The notes under the pieces are model-generated. The model searched no databases. It was not told the origin of the DNA and saw only the letters and a program-made list of their open reading frames with translations. DNA of 64,000 nucleotides from Silvimonas amylolytica (GTDB lineage: Bacteria; Pseudomonadota; Gammaproteobacteria; Burkholderiales; Chitinibacteraceae), in assembly GCF_014645555.1 (NCBI RefSeq), contig NZ_BMLY01000006.1, forward strand, positions 1 to 64,000. Direction: 5' to 3'. This document shows, one piece after another, positions 17,259 to 25,777 of this stretch. Within the stretch, counting starts at the first letter, position 1; each line of letters begins with the position of its first letter. The translations under genes were made by a program, and so were the position numbers.

Positions 17259-19211
17259 ATGACCACAAAACGCAGAAGAAGAATCTGGCCCGCCATCCTG
17301 GCGGTGATTGTGGCGCTGATTGCGCTGGCCATTTACCTGTTTAACTGGAACATGCTGCGCGGGCCGATTTCTGAACGCGTATCGGACAAACTTGGGCGGC
17401 AATTTGCCATTACCGGCAACTTGAATGTGCGCCTGGGCTGGACGCCGACCATTACCGCAGAAGGCCTGACACTGGCCAATGTGCCGTGGAGCAAAACGCC
17501 CACGATGGCGACGCTGCAAAAGCTGGAGTTCGACCTTCCGCTCAAGCCCTTGTTGCACAAAGAAGTTCAACTGCCGCGCGTGGTACTGACTGGCCCGGAT
17601 GTCACGCTGGAACAAAACGCCCAAGGGCAGAACAACTGGACGTTCGAGAAACTGACCAGTACCCCGGCGCAAAGCGATGCCAGCAGTCCGGCAGTGAAGC
17701 TTGGCCAGGTCAATGTTGACAATGGTCACGTGCATTATCTGGATGCAGAAGGCTCGGACGTCAACGCAACCGTCGCCACGCGCAATGGTCTGGAAGGCGC
17801 CAGTGCCGCGATTGATATTGGTGCCAAGGGTGCATTTCGTAAACTGGGCTTCAATGTCAGTGCCACCGGCGGTGGCGTGCTGGATTTGCGCGACGCCGAC
17901 AAGCCGTATCCGCTTGAAGCTTCGGGCACGGTTGGCCAGACCCGCTTTGCCGCCAAAGGCACGGTGACCAATCCGCAAAAGCTCGGCGGTTTGTCACTCA
18001 ATTTCAATTTGTCGGGCCAGAGCCTGGCGCAGCTGTTTCCAATCCTCAAGCTGCCGCTACCTGCTACGCCACCCTATCGCCTGGCGGGGCATTTGCAGCA
18101 CGCCAATCAAGTCTGGCAGCTACAACGCTTTACCGGCCGCGTCGGTAATAGCGATGTATCTGGCGACTTTGCCGTAGACCTGGCGCCAGCGACCAAGATG
18201 ATCACGGCCGATCTTAAGTCCCGCAAAATGGATCTGGCGGATTTCTCCGGCTTTATCGGCGCACGTTCAGAGAGCGGCCAACCGGCCCCGCCCAAGGGGG
18301 ATCGGGTCTTGCCGGATAACCCGTTCAGTGTCGAGAAACTCAACATTGCCAATGCCGATGTGAAGTTCAGTGGTGCACAAATTGTGAATGCCAGCCTGCC
18401 ACTGGATAACCTGCAGGCGCACTTGTTCCTCAAGGATGGGGTGCTGACCCTTGATCCTCTCAATGTTGGCGTTGCGGGCGGCCACGTGGTGTCCAAACTA
18501 ACGCTGGATAGCACGACGACACCGCTCAAGACAGCGGTAGATGCCTCTGCAACCCGCTTGCAACTGACACAACTGGTGCCGGATCTGGGCAAAAGCAAAG
18601 AAGCCAGCGCCGGGCTGGTTGGCGGCAAGGCGCGGCTGGATATGCAAGGCAACAGCGTGGCGAAAATGCTCGGCTCGGCCAACGGCAATGTGGCCGTGAT
18701 CATGGATGGCGGCCAGATCAGCAAGCTCTTGATGCGGCTCACCAATCTGGATCTTGCCAATCTGGTTCCCATTTTGTTTACCGGCGACAAGCCTGTTCCG
18801 GTGCGCTGCATGGTGGCTGATCTGGGTGCGACCAACGGCGATGCCACGATCAAAACACTGATTCTGGATACCGACAAACAAGTGGTGACCGGTAGCGGCA
18901 ATATCAATTTCCGTGACGAGCACATTGATATGGCGCTCAAGACCAACCCCAAAGACATCAGTCTGGTGGCGTTTCGCGGCCCCATCGACATCAGCGGGTC
19001 GTTCAAAAAGCCCTCGGTCCGGCCCTCTTTACCGCAGCCGGTGGGACGTGCCGCAGCAGCGGTCGGTCTGGCGTTTATATCCCCGCCGCTGGCGCTGCTG
19101 CCTTTGGTCGACATTGGCACCGCCAAAGACACGCCGTGCGCGCAGATGATGGATGAAGCCAGCACCCACGCCAATCAAACGCCGGTGTCGTCCCACAAAA
19201 CACGCCCGTAA
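17259..19211 (+). CDS. AsmA family inner membrane-anchored protein
   Basis: A 650-residue protein with an N-terminal TM anchor (about 10-30) and a long periplasmic body. AsmA hallmarks are LFNWNMLRGPISERVSDKLG followed by TGNLNVRLGWTPTITAEGL and, near residues 530-590, NINFRDEHIDMALKTNPKD then the closing GPIDISGSFKKPSVRP. AsmA-like proteins are linked to phospholipid transport between the membranes and outer membrane biogenesis. It is monocistronic, convergent with the LysR gene 7 bases away. Confidence 0.92.
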   Translation: MTTKRRRRIWPAILAVIVALIALAIYLFNWNMLRGPISERVSDKLGRQFAITGNLNVRLGWTPTITAEGLTLANVPWSKTPTMATLQKLEFDLPLKPLLHKEVQLPRVVLTGPDVTLEQNAQGQNNWTFEKLTSTPAQSDASSPAVKLGQVNVDNGHVHYLDAEGSDVNATVATRNGLEGASAAIDIGAKGAFRKLGFNVSATGGGVLDLRDADKPYPLEASGTVGQTRFAAKGTVTNPQKLGGLSLNFNLSGQSLAQLFPILKLPLPATPPYRLAGHLQHANQVWQLQRFTGRVGNSDVSGDFAVDLAPATKMITADLKSRKMDLADFSGFIGARSESGQPAPPKGDRVLPDNPFSVEKLNIANADVKFSGAQIVNASLPLDNLQAHLFLKDGVLTLDPLNVGVAGGHVVSKLTLDSTTTPLKTAVDASATRLQLTQLVPDLGKSKEASAGLVGGKARLDMQGNSVAKMLGSANGNVAVIMDGGQISKLLMRLTNLDLANLVPILFTGDKPVPVRCMVADLGATNGDATIKTLILDTDKQVVTGSGNINFRDEHIDMALKTNPKDISLVAFRGPIDISGSFKKPSVRPSLPQPVGRAAAAVGLAFISPPLALLPLVDIGTAKDTPCAQMMDEASTHANQTPVSSHKTRP

Positions 19212-19218
19212 AGCGTGA

Positions 19219-20103
19219 TCAGGTGCCCGCACCAAATTGCGCCTGACAACACTGCAACCAGCTGCGGCCCGCACGTGAGAGGTAGTCTTGTCGCCAGACA
19301 AAGCCCAGCTGCCAGACTAGCGTGGGGTCTGCCAGTGGTCGTAACGCCACACGGGCCGGGTCCAGTTGATGGGCGATCGGCTCGGGCAAGATGCCGATGC
19401 CCATTTGCGCGGCGACCAGTTCGCCAATGAAATCCCAGTGCCGGCTGTGCCCGGCAATTTGCGGCGTAAAGCCGGCTTGCTCGCAGGCCTCGCTGATCAT
19501 GTGTGCCAACGCAAAATCATCTTCGTACATCACGAAAGGCCAATCGGCGAGGTCGGCAATCGCGACCGGGGCGGTACTGGTGGGGGCCTGCCCAGCGGGG
19601 TAGACCACAACGAGTGCCTGACGGGTAACGGGCAGGGTAGAGAGGCCGGATGTCGTCGCGGGTAACACCGTAATGCCCAGATCAAGATCGCCATTGACTA
19701 CGCTTTCTTCCAGAGCGCGGCCCCCTTGTTCCTGCAAACGCAAAGTCACACCCGGGTACTGTTTGCGAAACTGCCCGATCACGGGTGCCAGATAGCGCCC
19801 GGCCATGGGCGGAATCCCCACCTTCAACTCGCCGCGTGCCATGCCATCCACTTCAGCGACTTCCTGCCGCAACCGCGCAGCTTCTGCCAGTACGGATTGC
19901 GCCCGCGTGTAGGCCACTTTGCCCGCATCCGTCAGCATGACTTTGCGACCCTCTCGCAGCAATAACAAACCGCCCAGTTCGTCCTCCAATTGCTTGACCA
20001 TCTTGCTGACGGTGGGCTGAGTGACGAACAGCGCCTGGGCTGCACGGGTGAAGCTTTGCTGGCGAACAACCTCAACAAAATAACGCAGTGCGCGAATATC
20101 CAT
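19219..20103 (-). CDS. LysR-type regulator divergent from cidAB
   Basis: A 294-residue LysR regulator: N-terminal winged HTH (MDIRALRYFVEVVRQQSFTR, ALFVTQPTVSKMVKQLED) and a periplasmic-binding-like effector domain (about 90-294). It is divergently transcribed from cidA/lrgA-type genes, as is the LysR regulator CidR of Gram-positive cid operons, so control of cidAB is likely by position. The ATG at 20103 is used; a TTG three codons earlier is possible. Confidence 0.92.
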   Translation of the reverse strand: MDIRALRYFVEVVRQQSFTRAAQALFVTQPTVSKMVKQLEDELGGLLLLREGRKVMLTDAGKVAYTRAQSVLAEAARLRQEVAEVDGMARGELKVGIPPMAGRYLAPVIGQFRKQYPGVTLRLQEQGGRALEESVVNGDLDLGITVLPATTSGLSTLPVTRQALVVVYPAGQAPTSTAPVAIADLADWPFVMYEDDFALAHMISEACEQAGFTPQIAGHSRHWDFIGELVAAQMGIGILPEPIAHQLDPARVALRPLADPTLVWQLGFVWRQDYLSRAGRSWLQCCQAQFGAGT

Positions 20104-20115
20104 AGCAATCAAACT

Positions 20116-20130
20116 ATTCCAATATGGAAT
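20116..20130. promoter_or_regulatory. Candidate LysR box (T-N11-A)
   Basis: ATTCC-AATAT-GGAAT is a perfect 5-bp inverted repeat spanning T-N11-A, 13 bases upstream of the LysR start and in the shared promoter region with cidA. Confidence 0.55.
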
Positions 20131-20219
20131 TGATCCGGTAATTATTATTCATTTTATGTCTGGATTGCGGGTTTTTATACTGACGGTATTGTTCAAGCGC
20201 CGTCATTGGTTCACGCATC

Positions 20220-20678
20220 ATGTCCAGTTCGATTACCTCTGCCTCTTATGCTCCGGCTGCCCCCGCCAGCCCATGGGGGCAACGCGTCCGGCAGATCGCC
20301 AATGTCATTGTGCAGGTGCTGGCGCTGTCCGCTTTATGGCTGCTGGCGGCATGGATGCAAACCCGCTGGCATGTGCCGATGCCTGCCAGCTTGCTGGGTT
20401 TGTTGTTGTTGACGGGTTTGCTGTTTACCGGCGTGGTGAAAACCGGCTGGATCCGTCAGGGGGCCAACTGGTTGCTGAGTGAAATGCTGCTGTTCTTTGT
20501 GCCCGCGGTGCTGGCCGTGGTGAACCACCCAGAGCTATTGCACAGCCAGGGCTGGCGCGTTTGCACGGTCATTGGTTTATCCACGGTCGCTGTCATGGTG
20601 GTGACCGCATTTGTGGTCGATGTGGTGTACAAGTTTGAACTCAAGCTGGCACGCCGTCGGAGTAACCGTCATGTCTGA
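20220..20678 (+). CDS. cidA: CidA/LrgA holin-like protein
   Basis: A 152-residue membrane protein with four predicted helices. VPMPASLLGLLLLTGLLFTG and EMLLFFVPAVLAVVNHPELL are the conserved CidA/LrgA segments. These proteins act as holin/antiholin-like modulators of murein hydrolase activity or of by-product export; whether this one is CidA or LrgA cannot be told from sequence. Its last 8 bases overlap the start of cidB, indicating translational coupling. Confidence 0.9.
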   Translation: MSSSITSASYAPAAPASPWGQRVRQIANVIVQVLALSALWLLAAWMQTRWHVPMPASLLGLLLLTGLLFTGVVKTGWIRQGANWLLSEMLLFFVPAVLAVVNHPELLHSQGWRVCTVIGLSTVAVMVVTAFVVDVVYKFELKLARRRSNRHV

Positions 20679-21363
20679 TTCCTTGCTGGCCGCGTTCTGT
20701 TTTGTGCTGACCATTGCGCTGTATTACGCCAACAAGCGTATTTATGATCGCAGCTTGCACGTCATCTTGATGCCGCTGCTACTCACACCAGCCATTCTGA
20801 TTGCCATTGTCTTGCTGGCAGACATCCCCTACCAGGATTACATGGCGGACTCACACTGGCTGATGTGGCTGCTGGGTCCGGCAACCATTGCCTTTGCGCT
20901 GCCCATTTACGATAACCGTGCCATGGTCCGCAAACACTGGTTGTCGATCAGTGCCGGCGTTATCGCGGCGGTGATCACGTCCGTGGTGAGTTCGGTCATG
21001 CTGGCCCGCTGGTTGGGTTTATCGGTGATGTTGCAAAAGGGCCTGGCGGTGCGCTCCGTGACGACCCCGTTCGCGATTGAAGCCGCCAAATCCATGGGGG
21101 GCCCGGCTGATCTGGCCGCTGTGTTTGTGGTGATTACCGGCGTCTTGGGTATGGCCATTGGTGAAACCGTGCTGGCCTGCTTGCCGATGATCCGCAGTCG
21201 CTTGGCCCACGGCGCGATTTTTGGTGCCGCAGCCCACGGTGCGGGTACGGCCAAAGCACGGCAGATTGGTGAGGTGCAAGGTGTGGTAGCCAGCCTCGTG
21301 ATGATGACTGCTGGTTTGATCAGCGTGCTGGCTGCTCCTTTGATCGGCCACCTGTTCTTCTAG
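20671..21363 (+). CDS. cidB: CidB/LrgB family membrane protein
   Basis: A 230-residue polytopic protein of the LrgB family, with GLAVRSVTTPFAIEAAKSMG and GAAAHGAGTAKA as conserved blocks. It is the partner of the upstream CidA-like protein. GGAG lies 8 bases before the ATG. Its stop is one base away from the stop of the convergent nnrS gene, so there is no room for a terminator between them. Confidence 0.92.
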   Translation: MSDSLLAAFCFVLTIALYYANKRIYDRSLHVILMPLLLTPAILIAIVLLADIPYQDYMADSHWLMWLLGPATIAFALPIYDNRAMVRKHWLSISAGVIAAVITSVVSSVMLARWLGLSVMLQKGLAVRSVTTPFAIEAAKSMGGPADLAAVFVVITGVLGMAIGETVLACLPMIRSRLAHGAIFGAAAHGAGTAKARQIGEVQGVVASLVMMTAGLISVLAAPLIGHLFF

Positions 21364-21364
21364 G

Positions 21365-22582
21365 TCAGCCTGGCTGCCCATCCGCTCTGGGTTGCCAGTA
21401 CATGGGCACATACCGCCAGCCCCACACGGCCAGGATCAGCAGGCTCAGCACTGCGGCCATGCTGAACCAGAGCGTGGCCTCTCGCGCAAAAAATTCCCCT
21501 GCGATTCGCGCCAGAACGGCCACATGCATCAGCCAGTACAACACCCATGTTACGCGTGCGACAGCCAGCGGCCGGCCGGAGTGCCCCAGTGACACGCGAG
21601 TCACAAAGCCCAGCAACGTGCAGCAGAAAAAGCCGATGGTCAATGCATGTAATGGTGCCAGCCCACCCATATAGATCCCGGCCGATGCGGCCAGTCCTTG
21701 AGCGGCATACAAGGTCAGCGCAACCCCTGACCACAAAAAAGCGGCGTGCAGCATGGCCAGCAATGGCACCTTGAAACTGCGACGCAAAGACCAGCGATAG
21801 CTGGCGTACAGCAGCAGTGCCGCGAAGACCAGATCGGTGATGCCGCTGTTGATGCGGGGATCCGCCCACCCCGCCAGACTCAAGCCGGCGTGGGCCAGGC
21901 AGAGTACCAGCCAGGTGTACAACAGCCAGAATGGCCGCCATGTCACATAGGGTTGCAAAACAGATGAGGAAAAGAACGGCACCATGCGGTGGCTGACGAT
22001 CAGGAACACGGGCAACAGGAACGCCCAGATCCCGATCTGAATGGCACATTGCACCCACAAGGCGGTATGCAGGGCGGTGGGGTAGAGACTTGCCGCCAAC
22101 TGGCATGTCAGCGCGGGCAAGGCCAGGACAAAAGCGGCCAGTACCAGCCAGGCGTGTCGGCGATCGGCCGCTGTACTGGCACGGATGCGATCGGCCCAGA
22201 TCCAGACGGCAAACGCCCAGGCAACGACATGCAGCGCATCACCCGCCGCATGTAATGACGGCATCCATGTTGCCAGTGCGACGAGTACTGAACCCAGGGC
22301 ATACAAGGCGATGCTGCTGATCCAGTGCATACGGGCCGGAGCGGCAACACCCAGCCATTTGGGGCCAGCGGTATTGATAAAACCCAGCATGAAGAGCGGA
22401 AAGAATCCAAAGATCATCAAGTCTGCGTGAAGCCATGCAGGCGGAATGGGCCAGGACAGGCTTACCCCGGTCAGCCGCAGGACAATCACGCAGGCCCACC
22501 ACGCCATGGCTGCCAGCAAAACAAGGCTACCGCTGAAAAAGCCCGCGCGGTGCGGGGCTGCCAGCAAGGTCGGATTACGCAT
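21365..22582 (-). CDS. nnrS: NnrS family membrane protein
   Basis: A 405-residue protein with about twelve TM helices and the NnrS-family blocks HADLMIFGFFPLFMLGFINT, then SHRMVPFFSSSVL and GGLAPLHALTIGFFC. NnrS is a heme/copper membrane protein that relieves nitrosative stress. AGGA lies upstream of the ATG at 22582. It follows hmp on the same strand, and both are typical NsrR-regulon members. Confidence 0.92.
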   Translation of the reverse strand: MRNPTLLAAPHRAGFFSGSLVLLAAMAWWACVIVLRLTGVSLSWPIPPAWLHADLMIFGFFPLFMLGFINTAGPKWLGVAAPARMHWISSIALYALGSVLVALATWMPSLHAAGDALHVVAWAFAVWIWADRIRASTAADRRHAWLVLAAFVLALPALTCQLAASLYPTALHTALWVQCAIQIGIWAFLLPVFLIVSHRMVPFFSSSVLQPYVTWRPFWLLYTWLVLCLAHAGLSLAGWADPRINSGITDLVFAALLLYASYRWSLRRSFKVPLLAMLHAAFLWSGVALTLYAAQGLAASAGIYMGGLAPLHALTIGFFCCTLLGFVTRVSLGHSGRPLAVARVTWVLYWLMHVAVLARIAGEFFAREATLWFSMAAVLSLLILAVWGWRYVPMYWQPRADGQPG

Positions 22583-22611
22583 GATCGGGCTTCCTGTAGG
22601 GCTTGGCTGAT

Positions 22612-22652
22612 GAAATAAAAAAGACCATCCGGCGTGCCGAACCCGAATGGCC
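22612..22652 (-). terminator. Terminator between hmp and nnrS
   Basis: On the minus strand GGCCATTCGG pairs with CCGGATGGTC (two G-T wobbles) and is followed by TTTTTT. It would limit or uncouple nnrS expression from hmp. Confidence 0.75.
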
Positions 22653-22686
22653 AAACGCTGCAAGTGCAGCGCAACTGGTTAGGGCA

Positions 22687-23898
22687 TCAAAGCAAGTGGT
22701 CCAGTAGTTCCGGTCCAAAAACTTCGCGGTGGATGCGGTCAGCGCTTACACCCAGTACCAGCAGTGCCTGCCATTGCTGCTTCATGAAGCCAATGGGCCC
22801 GCAGAGGTAATACTGCGTGTCAGTCGTGTCGGCGTTCAGTACGTCAGCCAGGGCCATGCGGCCACCGTGGGTGAAGTCCAGCCCCGCGCGGTCTTCGTCA
22901 CGCGGGGTTTCGTAAAAGGTGATGTCGCGCAGGTTGCGCATGGTTCGGCGGGCAAGGGCGACGTCATCGCGCAGTGAATGCTGATCACCATGACGTGCGC
23001 CGTGGATGAACGTCGTGGGTCGCTGCGAGTTATGCGCTGCCAGCGTGTTAAGCACAGAGATCATTGGCGTAATACCGACACCGGCGCTCAGCAGGACGAT
23101 GGGGTTGTTACCGTCGATCACCGGGTGGAAGTCGCCATAGGCAATGGTGGCAGACACCAGGTCACCGGGTTTCACATGCTGATGCAACCAACTGGACACC
23201 TGACCTGCCGGCGTAGCTGCATCGCCTTCTTCCCGCTTCACGGTGATGCGCCACCACGGTTTATCTGGCGAATCAGACAAACTGTACTGACGACGCTGCG
23301 TCAGATCTTGATCGGCTAACCGGACGGACACGCTGATGTACTGGCCCGGCAAAAACACACCCGGCGAGCCGCCTTGCGGTTTTTCCAGGTAGTACGAAAC
23401 GGCATGGCTGCTTTCGCGGCGGGTTTCCATCACGCGCAGCGTTTGCAGGTGGCCAGCCTCTGCGCCAGATTGCAGATAAAGGCGCGCTTCAGCGGCGATC
23501 AACTCGCCTGCCAGCAACCAGTACGCTTCATCCCAGGCCGCCAGCAATTCTGGTGTGGCCGCATCACCCAGTACTTCATGAATCGCGGCGATCAGATGGC
23601 GACCCACAATCGGGTAATGCGCTGGCTTGATGCCGACGGCAGCATGCTTGTGGACGATGCGTTCCAGCACCGGGCCCAGCGCTGCAGCATTATCGATATT
23701 GGCTGCATAGGCAAAGACCGCAGAGGCCAGTGACTGTTGCTGGCTGCCATTGGCCTGGTTACCCATGTTGAAGAGATTGGTCAGTTCCGGGTGGGCGGCA
23801 AACATGCGCGCATAAAAATGACGGGTAATGGTCAGACCGTGTTCGCGCAGAACGGGAACGCTGGCATCAATATAAGGGCGTGACGTGGCGGAAATCAT
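22687..23898 (-). CDS. hmp: Flavohemoprotein NO dioxygenase
   Basis: A 403-residue flavohemoglobin. The globin domain (1-140) carries the proximal His in VHKHAAVGIKPAHYPIVG. The FAD domain (about 150-255) carries RQYSLSDSP. The NAD domain (about 260-403) carries LLSAGVGITPMISVL and the ending HREVFGPELL. It converts NO and O2 to nitrate in the cytosol. An AT-rich inverted repeat lies just upstream of the ATG, consistent with NsrR-type control. Confidence 0.96.
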   Translation of the reverse strand: MISATSRPYIDASVPVLREHGLTITRHFYARMFAAHPELTNLFNMGNQANGSQQQSLASAVFAYAANIDNAAALGPVLERIVHKHAAVGIKPAHYPIVGRHLIAAIHEVLGDAATPELLAAWDEAYWLLAGELIAAEARLYLQSGAEAGHLQTLRVMETRRESSHAVSYYLEKPQGGSPGVFLPGQYISVSVRLADQDLTQRRQYSLSDSPDKPWWRITVKREEGDAATPAGQVSSWLHQHVKPGDLVSATIAYGDFHPVIDGNNPIVLLSAGVGITPMISVLNTLAAHNSQRPTTFIHGARHGDQHSLRDDVALARRTMRNLRDITFYETPRDEDRAGLDFTHGGRMALADVLNADTTDTQYYLCGPIGFMKQQWQALLVLGVSADRIHREVFGPELLDHLL

Positions 23899-23921
23899 GA
23901 TGTTTGCCTTTTAAGTGGAAT

Positions 23922-23939
23922 ATTAAATGCATATTTAAT
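23922..23939 (-). promoter_or_regulatory. Candidate NsrR-type operator of hmp
   Basis: ATTAAAT-GCAT-ATTTAAT, a perfect 7-bp inverted repeat, lies 24-41 bases upstream of the hmp start. It resembles the AT-rich NsrR half-site. The regulator itself is not in the window. Confidence 0.5.
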
Positions 23940-23946
23940 GGGGAAG

Positions 23947-23973
23947 AAAAAGGTCGTGATCCACGACCTTTTT
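23947..23973. terminator. Bidirectional terminator
   Basis: AAAAAGGTCGTG pairs with CACGACCTTTTT around a 3-base loop. It ends the HPP-CBS transcript before the hmp promoter. Confidence 0.88.
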
Positions 23974-24040
23974 CTAACCGTTTCTGATGATCCGGTTGCG
24001 GCAAACGCCTGACCTTGTTTGCAGCAGTGTGGTTAGCCTA

Positions 24041-24056
24041 ACAAATATGTATTTGT
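24041..24056. promoter_or_regulatory. 16-bp AT-rich palindrome
   Basis: ACAAATA-TG-TATTTGT is a perfect 7-bp inverted repeat between the HPP-CBS gene end and the hmp promoter. It could be a second distal operator for hmp; this is inference from location. Confidence 0.35.
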
Positions 24057-24098
24057 AATGCAATTAATGCTGACCGAATGCCTTGAACAGTTCAGGCA

Positions 24099-25220
24099 TC
24101 ACGCGACCAGCGCTGCCTGGTTCTTGTACAAGGCTGCCAACAAATCAGACTGGGTGATCATGCCCACCAGGCGTTCGCCATCGACAACCGGCATGTGGTG
24201 CAAACCACGGTCAGAGAACAGCGTGACCAGTTCATCGATCGGCTGATCTGCTTTGGCGCTGAGTACACGCGTGGTCATGATACTGGCCACGTTGTCTTCC
24301 AGCCCGACGCGCCGTAGCTGCGGTAAGGGCTGTCTGGTTGCGCTGTCGATCAAAAAGTCATGCAGCGACACAATGCCCACCACGTGCTCCTGGGCGTTGA
24401 CCACAGGCAACGCGGTGACACGGTGTTCTGCCAGCAAGGCCCAAGCCTGGCCGAGTAGCGTATCGGGTCGTACCGAGATCACATCGCGCGACATGATTTC
24501 ATCGCAGCGCACGGTGCCAAAGTGGCGGCGATGTGCGCGCAGTTCTGCGGCAAACAAGATGTCTTCCAGATCGTCCCGGCTGATGTCGACCTCTTCACCG
24601 CGGCTTTTCAGCACAGCTTCCAGATCGTCCGGGGTGACGCCAATTCGCAGCGTGGGTTTGGGATCAGAGGTGTGATGCACATTGGGTTGTACGTGCGGGC
24701 GGTGCGGATAGCGGCGTTGCAGGGCATTGTTGAAGATCAAGGCAAACGCCAGCAAGAGCAAAGAATTCAGCAGCACGGGCCAGATCACAAAATGAAAGCC
24801 CAGGCTGGCAACGGCTGGCCCACCAATCACCGCGGTTAAGGCCACGGCGCCACTGGGTGGATGCAGACAACGCAGTTTGAACATGGCGCCAATGGCCAGC
24901 GCACCCGCAAGCCCCGCGCCCAGACCGTTATGACCGACCAGCATGCCGCAGGCCACGCCAATGACCGCCGCGACCAGATTGCCACCAATGATCGACCACG
25001 GTTGGGCCAGCGGGCTGGATGGCACCGCAAACAACAACACGGCAGAGGCCCCCATCGGCGCGACGAACCAGGGGTTGAAGGTGCCAAGTGCGTGGCGGCT
25101 GATGGTCTCGGTCACTAGCAACCCAAGCCCGGCACCGACACAGCCTAGCAAGCGCTCGCGCAGGCTGGCGGTGGATGGCGCGGGGACAAAGCCACGCAGC
25201 CATTGCAGAAAATGCGTCAT
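24099..25220 (-). CDS. HPP family membrane protein with CBS pair
   Basis: A 373-residue protein with an N-terminal HPP domain (four to five TM helices; residues about 20-165; LHPPSGAVALTAVIGGP is the signature) and two C-terminal CBS domains (about 240-365: VISVRPDTLLGQAWALLAEH and VLSAKADQPIDELVTLFSD). HPP proteins include a chloroplast nitrite transporter, so anion transport gated by adenine nucleotides is plausible. It diverges from a MarR-ClC pair; all three probably share the operator at 25286-25318. Confidence 0.9.
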   Translation of the reverse strand: MTHFLQWLRGFVPAPSTASLRERLLGCVGAGLGLLVTETISRHALGTFNPWFVAPMGASAVLLFAVPSSPLAQPWSIIGGNLVAAVIGVACGMLVGHNGLGAGLAGALAIGAMFKLRCLHPPSGAVALTAVIGGPAVASLGFHFVIWPVLLNSLLLLAFALIFNNALQRRYPHRPHVQPNVHHTSDPKPTLRIGVTPDDLEAVLKSRGEEVDISRDDLEDILFAAELRAHRRHFGTVRCDEIMSRDVISVRPDTLLGQAWALLAEHRVTALPVVNAQEHVVGIVSLHDFLIDSATRQPLPQLRRVGLEDNVASIMTTRVLSAKADQPIDELVTLFSDRGLHHMPVVDGERLVGMITQSDLLAALYKNQAALVA

Positions 25221-25285
25221 TTCACTGAATTCCAGAGGCAGAACGTACGTTGGCGCAAGGTGTGCGCCTGTTTTTTATGTTAAGT

Positions 25286-25318
25286 CGGCAAATATATCAT
25301 ATTGTGATATAAATGCCG
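25286..25318. promoter_or_regulatory. 33-bp dyad, candidate MarR operator
   Basis: A 33-bp imperfect palindrome centred at 25302 has outer arms CGGCA/TGCCG and inner arms TATATCA/TGATATA. About 13 of 16 positions pair. It lies 24 bases upstream of the MarR start and 66 bases upstream of the HPP start, between divergent genes. Confidence 0.7.
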
Positions 25319-25341
25319 ATCTCGAATGCGCGGCGCGATCC

Positions 25342-25773
25342 ATGCTCACCAAACAACACTACGAAGCCTTGTCCGAATTTCGCTATCAGTTACGCCGGTT
25401 CATGCACTTCAGCGAAACGGCGGCCAAACAAGAAGGGCTGACGCCACAGCAATACCTGCTGTTGCTGCATGTACGCGGTTTTCCGGGGCGGGATTGGGCA
25501 ACAGTGGGCGAGTTGGCAGAGCGTCTGCAATTGCAGCACCACGGCGTGGTGGCGCTTGTCACGCGCTGCGAAGAAAACAATCTGGTCACCCGCAAAAAGA
25601 GCGAGACCGACCGCCGTCAGGTCGAAGTCCATTTGTTGCCGACGGGTGAAGCCTGTCTGCAACGCCTGGCCGCTTTGCACAAGGCCGAACTCCAGTCGCT
25701 GCAAGGCGTGTTCCGCGTGGCGCAGATCACGGCTTACAACGACGCCGATAACGGCCACAAACACGAGGGATAA
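25342..25773 (+). CDS. MarR family regulator
   Basis: A 143-residue MarR-type winged-helix protein: LTPQQYLLLLHVRGFPG, then GELAERLQLQHHGVVALVTR (recognition helix) and the wing with RKKSETDRRQVEVHLLPTG. It is followed 4 bases later by the ClC gene, and diverges from the HPP-CBS gene. The ATG at 25342 matches the family start. The ligand is unknown. Confidence 0.92.
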   Translation: MLTKQHYEALSEFRYQLRRFMHFSETAAKQEGLTPQQYLLLLHVRGFPGRDWATVGELAERLQLQHHGVVALVTRCEENNLVTRKKSETDRRQVEVHLLPTGEACLQRLAALHKAELQSLQGVFRVAQITAYNDADNGHKHEG

Positions 25774-25777
25774 CCCC

